Below are positions 23,476 through 27,676 of a stretch of DNA of 27,676 bases, piece by piece. Each line of letters opens with the position of its first letter. Positions within the stretch are counted from its first letter, which is position 1. The notes below the pieces were generated by a model, which did no database searches, was not told where the DNA came from, and was given only the letters and a program-made list of their open reading frames with translations. The translations under genes were made by a program, and so were the position numbers. The DNA comes from an uncultured Clostridia bacterium (GTDB taxonomy: Bacteria > Bacillota > Clostridia > Lachnospirales > Anaerotignaceae), in the NCBI GenBank assembly GCA_910587735.1, contig CAJUNT010000027.1, forward strand, positions 1-27,676, written 5' to 3'.

Positions 23476-24257
23476 AAAAATACTCCTTTCTTTTTTTAGT
23501 GGGTACCTTTTGAAATTTTTCAGTAATTATAGAATTTAGTATGTATAATAATATCATTTTTTTACTGAAAGAAAGTACTTCACTATCGTGCTAAAGTATA
23601 GTACTTGAAATATATTTTTTCAAGTTTAATATTGCATAAAAATGGTATTGTTTTTTTATGATACAATAAATATAATATGTGGAATATATACTATATATAA
23701 AGGCATTAAAATATTATTTTTAGAGAAATATCATTACATTTTTGTTGAAAATAATATAATAAAATAATCATATTTTTTTAATTAAAAAAATGATACAAAT
23801 AAAATGATAATTTGAATAGATATTTATACATTATCAATACAAAATTATATTTTAAATAGTATAAAAAATTAATCAATTTAAACAAATATAATAAAACTAT
23901 TTATGAAATATAAAATGATTATTATTAATAAAATATAGTAGTATATTATAACAATAATATATTTTATGTATATTTATGATAACAGATTATTATGTAGTAA
24001 CTGATATACAATATACTATATCATTTGAGATAGAAAATCTTGAGGCGTTGCCCCAAACTCCACTCGCTTTTGAAAAAGCGAGGCAAAACCTTTATGGAAA
24101 ACTTCGTTTTCCTAATTATAAATACAAATAAAAATTGGTTTGTGTGTTTTGAATAAATAAAGCATTGCATACTAATATAATAAATGATATAATTTCTACT
24201 AATAAAAAATAACTTATATAATTTCCTTTCGTTATCATAATAAGGAGGGCTATAAAA
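23476..24257. other. Long divergent intergenic region, cstA-like gene to uraA
   Basis: About 780 bases with no supported gene. Near cstA there is an inverted repeat TTTCAGTAA (23518-23526) / TTACTGAAA (23562-23570), and direct repeats beginning AAAGTA at 23572 and 23593. The middle (about 23620-24030) is extremely AT-rich and I see no clear signal in it. At 24040-24112 there is a block of three consecutive stem-loops, unusually rich in G and C for this region. The last 140 bases lead to the uraA ribosome-binding site. Confidence 0.7.
24040..24112. repeat. Block of three consecutive stem-loops, probable dispersed repeat
   Basis: Three hairpins follow each other. TTGAGGC/GCCCCAA (24040-24056) has a GTT loop and one mismatch. 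CTCGCTTTT/AAAAGCGAG (24063-24082) follows, and then GGAAAAC/GTTTTCC (24096-24112) with a TTC loop. The block is richer in G and C than the surrounding non-coding DNA. Similar short structured repeats are scattered between genes in many Clostridia. That this one is repeated elsewhere in the genome is inferred, because only one copy lies in the window. Confidence 0.55.
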
Positions 24258-25523
24258 TTGGAAAAAAGAGGCATTATACAGGTAGAAGATAAGGTTCCAG
24301 TATCGCTATTAATTCCTTTAAGCATACAACATATGTTTGCTATGTTTGGAGCGTCGGTGCTAGTACCTTTTCTTTTTGGAATCAATTCAGCGATTGTATT
24401 ATTTATGAATGGTGTAGGAACATTACTTTTTATATTTATTACAAAAAGAAAAGCACCAGCTTATTTGGGTTCCAGTTTCGCATTTTTAGCACCAGCCTCA
24501 ATCGTTATTGAACAATTTGGATATGAATATGCTTTAGGTGCTTTTGTGTCAGTTGGCTTTTGTGGTTGTATTTTATCATTTATAATTTATAAATTTGGTT
24601 CTGACTGGATTCATATTGTATTGCCACCAGCAGCAATGGGTCCTGTTGTTGCATTGATTGGCTTAGAGTTAGCGTCAACAGCAGCAAACAATGCAGGACT
24701 TTTGCCAGTAGAAGGAGAAAATATTGCGATAAGTAATATAATTATATTTTTTATTACAATTGGTGTAGCAGTATTTGGTTCTGTAATGTTTAAAAAGTTT
24801 TTATCGGTTATTCCTATATTAATTGCTATATTATGTGGTTATATAGCAGCGATTGCTACAAATAGTGTTGATTTTGAGTCTGTAAAACAAGCATCTGTAT
24901 TTGCTTTACCTAATTTTTCATCTCCTAAATTTGATATGAATGCTATTATGATTATGTTGCCTGTATTACTAGTAATTACGTCAGAACATATTGGACATCA
25001 GATTGTAACAAGTAAAATTATAGGAAGGGATTTACTGAAAGACCCAGGATTGCATCGTTCTTTATTTGCAGATAATTTTTCAACAATGGTTTCAGGTTTT
25101 ATTGGTTCTGTACCAACAACAACGTATGGTGAAAATATTGGCGTAATGGCAGTAACGAGGGTATATAGTGTATATGTTATTGCAGGAGCAGCAATACTCT
25201 CTATTATTTGCTCATTTATAGGGAAATTGTCTGCTTTGATTGGAACAATACCAGGCGCTGTAATTGGAGGAATTTCATTTTTATTATATGGTATGATAGG
25301 TACATCTGGTATTCGTATATTGGTAGATTCTAATGTGGATTTTTCAAAATCCAGAAATTTGATATTGACTTCTGTAATATTTGTTACAGGGCTTTCTAGC
25401 ATAAAAGTAAATTTAGCAAGTGTGCAGTTAAGTGGTATGATATTAGCTTGTATAGTAGGTATGATATTAAGTTTAATATTTCATATGTTAGATAAATTCC
25501 ATTTAACAAATGATGAGGGGTAA
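24258..25523 (+). CDS. uraA: Uracil permease (NCS2 family)
   Basis: This 421-residue membrane protein of the nucleobase-cation symporter 2 family imports uracil, normally with protons. It has the 12-14 helix hydrophobic profile and strong motifs: IQHMFAMFGASVLVPFLFG near the N-terminus, AYLGSSFAFLAP, and ITSEHIGHQ, matching the uracil-binding Glu/His region of E. coli UraA. PTTTYGENIGVMAVTRVYS contains the second key Glu. These favour uracil over xanthine or urate. The start is TTG 24258, about 8 bases after AAGGAGG. The gene overlaps no other; the DNA glycosylase gene begins 5 bases after its stop, suggesting an operon. No PyrR-like leader was recognised. Confidence 0.92.
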   Translation: MEKRGIIQVEDKVPVSLLIPLSIQHMFAMFGASVLVPFLFGINSAIVLFMNGVGTLLFIFITKRKAPAYLGSSFAFLAPASIVIEQFGYEYALGAFVSVGFCGCILSFIIYKFGSDWIHIVLPPAAMGPVVALIGLELASTAANNAGLLPVEGENIAISNIIIFFITIGVAVFGSVMFKKFLSVIPILIAILCGYIAAIATNSVDFESVKQASVFALPNFSSPKFDMNAIMIMLPVLLVITSEHIGHQIVTSKIIGRDLLKDPGLHRSLFADNFSTMVSGFIGSVPTTTYGENIGVMAVTRVYSVYVIAGAAILSIICSFIGKLSALIGTIPGAVIGGISFLLYGMIGTSGIRILVDSNVDFSKSRNLILTSVIFVTGLSSIKVNLASVQLSGMILACIVGMILSLIFHMLDKFHLTNDEG

Positions 25524-25528
25524 GTGTT

Positions 25529-26245
25529 ATGGATTATGTAAAACAAAAATGGACAAGTAAAGAACAAAAAGAATTGAGAAATGCATTACAAGAAATGGCA
25601 GAAGAACAATATAGGCTGTTTCATCAAAAGATAGTAAAGGGAGAAAGGCAAATAATTGGTGTAAGAATGCCTACACTGAAGAAAATTGCAAAAGAGATAG
25701 TAAAAGGAAATTATATGGATTTTATAAAAACATCTATTCCTGTATATCATGAGGAAGTAGTTCTTTTGGGTATTGTAATTGGTACAAGCACTATGGAATA
25801 TACTGATTTTTTAATGGAAATGAATGATTTTATAAAAAAAATAGATAGTTGGGCAATTTGTGATACGTTTTGTACAAATATAAAAAAACAAGTACAAAAT
25901 AATAAACAAGCATTTTGGAATCATATTACATTATATTTACGTTCCAAAAATAACTGGATAATAAGGGTTGGATTGATTATAATGCTTTCTTATTATTTAG
26001 AAGAGGAATATATTGAAAAGGTTTTTAAACGCTGCGAAACAGTAAAAAATGAATTTTATTATGTGAAAATGGCACAAGCATGGCTGATTGCTACAACATG
26101 GGTAAAGTTTCCAAAAAAAACAGAACAATATTTTAAAAAATCTGCATTAGATAAGTGGATATGGAATAAAGCAATACAAAAAGCGTGTGAATCTACCAGA
26201 GTAGAAGAAGAATATAAAATATATTTAAAAACGTTAAAAAAGTAA
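25529..26245 (+). CDS. AlkD-like DNA glycosylase (HEAT-repeat DNA alkylation repair protein)
   Basis: The 238-residue all-helical protein belongs to the HEAT-like DNA alkylation repair family (AlkC/AlkD). AlkD removes positively charged N3- and N7-alkylated bases. Residues that line the DNA-binding cleft of Bacillus AlkD appear conserved: Trp108 and Asp112 in SWAICD, Arg146 in WIIRVGLIIML, and Trp185 in AQAWLIATTW. The N-terminal GVRMPTLKKIAKEIVKG is typical. It starts 5 bases after uraA with GAGGGG in the end of that gene, so the two are probably translated from one message. A functional link between uracil uptake and alkylation repair is not evident. Confidence 0.9.
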   Translation: MDYVKQKWTSKEQKELRNALQEMAEEQYRLFHQKIVKGERQIIGVRMPTLKKIAKEIVKGNYMDFIKTSIPVYHEEVVLLGIVIGTSTMEYTDFLMEMNDFIKKIDSWAICDTFCTNIKKQVQNNKQAFWNHITLYLRSKNNWIIRVGLIIMLSYYLEEEYIEKVFKRCETVKNEFYYVKMAQAWLIATTWVKFPKKTEQYFKKSALDKWIWNKAIQKACESTRVEEEYKIYLKTLKK

Positions 26246-26277
26246 TTATTAATTATAAAAAGGAGATTCGACTTTAT

Positions 26278-27036
26278 ATGAAAAAAGTAACAGTAGCTTG
26301 TTTTAGTCCAACAGGAAATTCTAAAAAGTATGCTTCATTGCTGGCTGAAAAAATAGATAAAAATTTTGATATACTAGATTTTACAAAAAAAGAAAATAGA
26401 AAAAATGATATTGTATTTTCAGAAAATGATATTGTAATATTTTCAGCACCAGTTTATGCGGGCAGATTACCGAATATTCATTTGTTTGAAAATGTAAGAG
26501 GTAACCATACATTAGCAGTTTGTATTGTAACATATGGAAATAGAGAATATGATGATGCATTATTGGAGTTAAAAAATATTTGTGAAAATAAAGGTTTTTG
26601 TGTAATTTCAGCAGGTGCTTTTATAGGAGAGCATACTTATTCTGAATATGTGGGCACAAATAGACCAAATGAAAATGATATTTTAAAAATAGAACAATTA
26701 GCAAAATATATTAAAGAAAATGAGGAAGAGCAATATACTAAAAGTTTAGAAGTAAAAGGTAATTATCCTTATTGTGAATATCGTGCTATTTCATTGATAC
26801 CACAACCAAATGAAAAATGTAGTCAGTGTGGAAGCTGTGTAAAAAAATGTCCAGTAGAAGCGATTGATAAAAATACATTTTTAACAAATGGGGAAAAATG
26901 TATATCTTGCTTTGCTTGTGTAAAATGTTGTACTAAAAATGCTAGAGTAGTGAAAAATCCACAATTTTCAAAACTGGTTGAAAGATTGGAGAATAATTTA
27001 AGATATGTAGAAAAAGATGCAGAAATATTTTTTTAA
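26278..27036 (+). CDS. EFR1-family flavodoxin/ferredoxin fusion protein
   Basis: This 252-residue electron-transfer protein has an N-terminal flavodoxin-like domain with the phosphate-binding loop SPTGNSKKY at 10-18, and SAPVYAGRLPN around 56-66. The C-terminal part has two 4Fe-4S ferredoxin motifs. The first has Cys 181, 184, 187 and 191 (CSQCGSCVKKCPVEAI). The second has Cys 208, 211, 214 and 218, with an extra Cys217 and Thr in place of the usual Pro. EFR1 proteins are common in anaerobic Bacillota; their partners are mostly unknown. AAGGAG lies 12 bases before ATG 26278. It follows the AlkD-like gene by 32 bases and precedes the P-loop gene by 34, in one orientation. Confidence 0.88.
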   Translation: MKKVTVACFSPTGNSKKYASLLAEKIDKNFDILDFTKKENRKNDIVFSENDIVIFSAPVYAGRLPNIHLFENVRGNHTLAVCIVTYGNREYDDALLELKNICENKGFCVISAGAFIGEHTYSEYVGTNRPNENDILKIEQLAKYIKENEEEQYTKSLEVKGNYPYCEYRAISLIPQPNEKCSQCGSCVKKCPVEAIDKNTFLTNGEKCISCFACVKCCTKNARVVKNPQFSKLVERLENNLRYVEKDAEIFF

Positions 27037-27070
27037 TTATAGTAATTGATAAAATAAAGAGGTATTTATT

Positions 27071-27586
27071 ATGGAAAAAAGAGTTGTGATTATTAATGGA
27101 AAGGGTGGTGTAGGAAAAGATACATTATGTAATATTATTGGTAAAAAGTATGCTGTAAAAAATATATCTTCTATTACACCAATTAAAGAGATTGCTAAAA
27201 TAGGAGGTTGGAAAGGTGGAAAAGAAAATAAAGATAGAAAGTTTTTAGCAGATTTGAAAAAATTGTTTATAGATTATAATGATTTACCTTTTTTATACTT
27301 AAAAAAGGAAATGGAATCATTTTTATTGAATGAATATGATGTACTTTTTATACATATTAGAGAAATAAAAGAAATAAAAAAGTTTCTTCAATATACAACA
27401 GAAAAAGGAATTGCGTGTAAAACTTTACTTGTAACAAGAAAAGAAGAAAAAAATAAAATTTATGGAAATTGTGCAGATGATATGGTAGAACAATATGATT
27501 ATGATATGGTTTATGAAAATAATATGTCTTTAGAACAAACAGAAAAGACCTTTATGATATTTTTTGAAAAAAATGTATTAAAATGA
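27071..27586 (+). CDS. P-loop protein, nucleotide-kinase-like, function unassigned
   Basis: The 171-residue protein begins with a clear Walker A loop, INGKGGVGKDTLC (P-loop at about 10-18). The Lys-Asp-Thr ending resembles the deoxynucleoside monophosphate kinase and adenylate-kinase-like folds. Further conserved-looking segments are SSITPIKEIAKIGGW, DRKFLADLKKLFIDYNDLP and DVLFIHIREIKEIKKF, the last placed like a Walker B strand followed by a sensor Arg. The substrate cannot be assigned. AAGAGG lies 8 bases before the ATG. It is the last gene of the rightward series uraA, AlkD-like, EFR1. The stop is TGA at 27584-27586; no terminator is visible before the window ends. Confidence 0.8.
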   Translation: MEKRVVIINGKGGVGKDTLCNIIGKKYAVKNISSITPIKEIAKIGGWKGGKENKDRKFLADLKKLFIDYNDLPFLYLKKEMESFLLNEYDVLFIHIREIKEIKKFLQYTTEKGIACKTLLVTRKEEKNKIYGNCADDMVEQYDYDMVYENNMSLEQTEKTFMIFFEKNVLK

Positions 27587-27676
27587 TAGAATCGTTTAAA
27601 ATAATATTATAGTATTTGCAATTTGAAAAAAATTTGAAAAAAATGAAAAAAAGTATTGCAATTAATAAAGGACTGT
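27587..27676. other. AT-rich tail of the window
   Basis: No gene is visible. Two 11-base repeats of TTTGAAAAAAA occur near 27622-27643, and the words TTTGCAATTT and ATTGCAATT frame the stretch. It may be the upstream region of the next gene outside the window. Confidence 0.4.

Noticed and set aside
24116..24385. Minus-strand frame of 89 codons overlapping the start of uraA
   Set aside because: Its N-terminal half is antisense to conserved uraA sequence, and it lacks recognisable features.

Overview
The window is the replication-origin region of an AT-rich (by eye about 30% GC) low-GC Gram-positive bacterium. The gene order rsmG-mnmG-mnmE-jag-yidC-yidD-rnpA-rpmH < oriC > dnaA-dnaN-yaaA-recF-gyrB-gyrA is the conserved Bacillota origin arrangement. 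The Clostridia-type accessory genes (oxygen-labile two-subunit class I fumarase, EFR1-type ferredoxin, short CstA, AlkD-like glycosylase) suggest an anaerobic gut-type Clostridia, perhaps Lachnospirales. The species cannot be named from the sequence.

Layout. 1-431 is the 3' end of a GC-rich large serine recombinase, the edge of an integrated mobile element. 539-676 is the tail of what looks like a LysR-type regulator gene, probably interrupted by that element. 684-720 is a terminator shared with the convergent rsmG. 753-7605 is a leftward block: 16S rRNA methylation (rsmG), tRNA wobble-uridine modification (mnmG/mnmE), membrane protein insertion (yidC, yidD, the RNA-binding jag), RNase P protein and ribosomal protein L34. 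7606-8480 and 9807-10042 form a bipartite oriC: ten exact DnaA boxes (five on each side of dnaA) and, in the dnaA-dnaN gap, two box-like sites followed by seven DnaA-trio triplets and an AT-rich stretch. 8481-17504 is the rightward initiation, clamp, recombination and gyrase block.

Right of gyrA lie accessory genes: a small alarmone synthetase, a half-size EamA transporter, the two fumarase subunits separated by a small reading frame with an early in-frame TGA, a FadR-type GntR regulator, a CstA-family carrier, a uracil permease, an AlkD-like DNA glycosylase, an EFR1 flavodoxin/ferredoxin protein and an unassigned P-loop protein. Leading-strand bias is strong on both sides of oriC. The exceptions are the recombinase and LysR fragment on the left, and the EamA, GntR and CstA genes on the right.

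No CRISPR array, rRNA or tRNA gene was seen, and no clearly new multi-gene system. The points most worth a second look are: terminator-like hairpins placed just before the ribosome-binding sites of mnmE, recF and gyrB; a cluster of DnaA-box-like sequences inside the 3' end of the alarmone synthetase gene; the TGA-interrupted frame inside the fumarase locus; a block of three consecutive stem-loops at 24040-24112; and the element/LysR junction next to the origin. Several starts were moved from the longest frame to the codon best placed relative to the ribosome-binding site; each entry says so.
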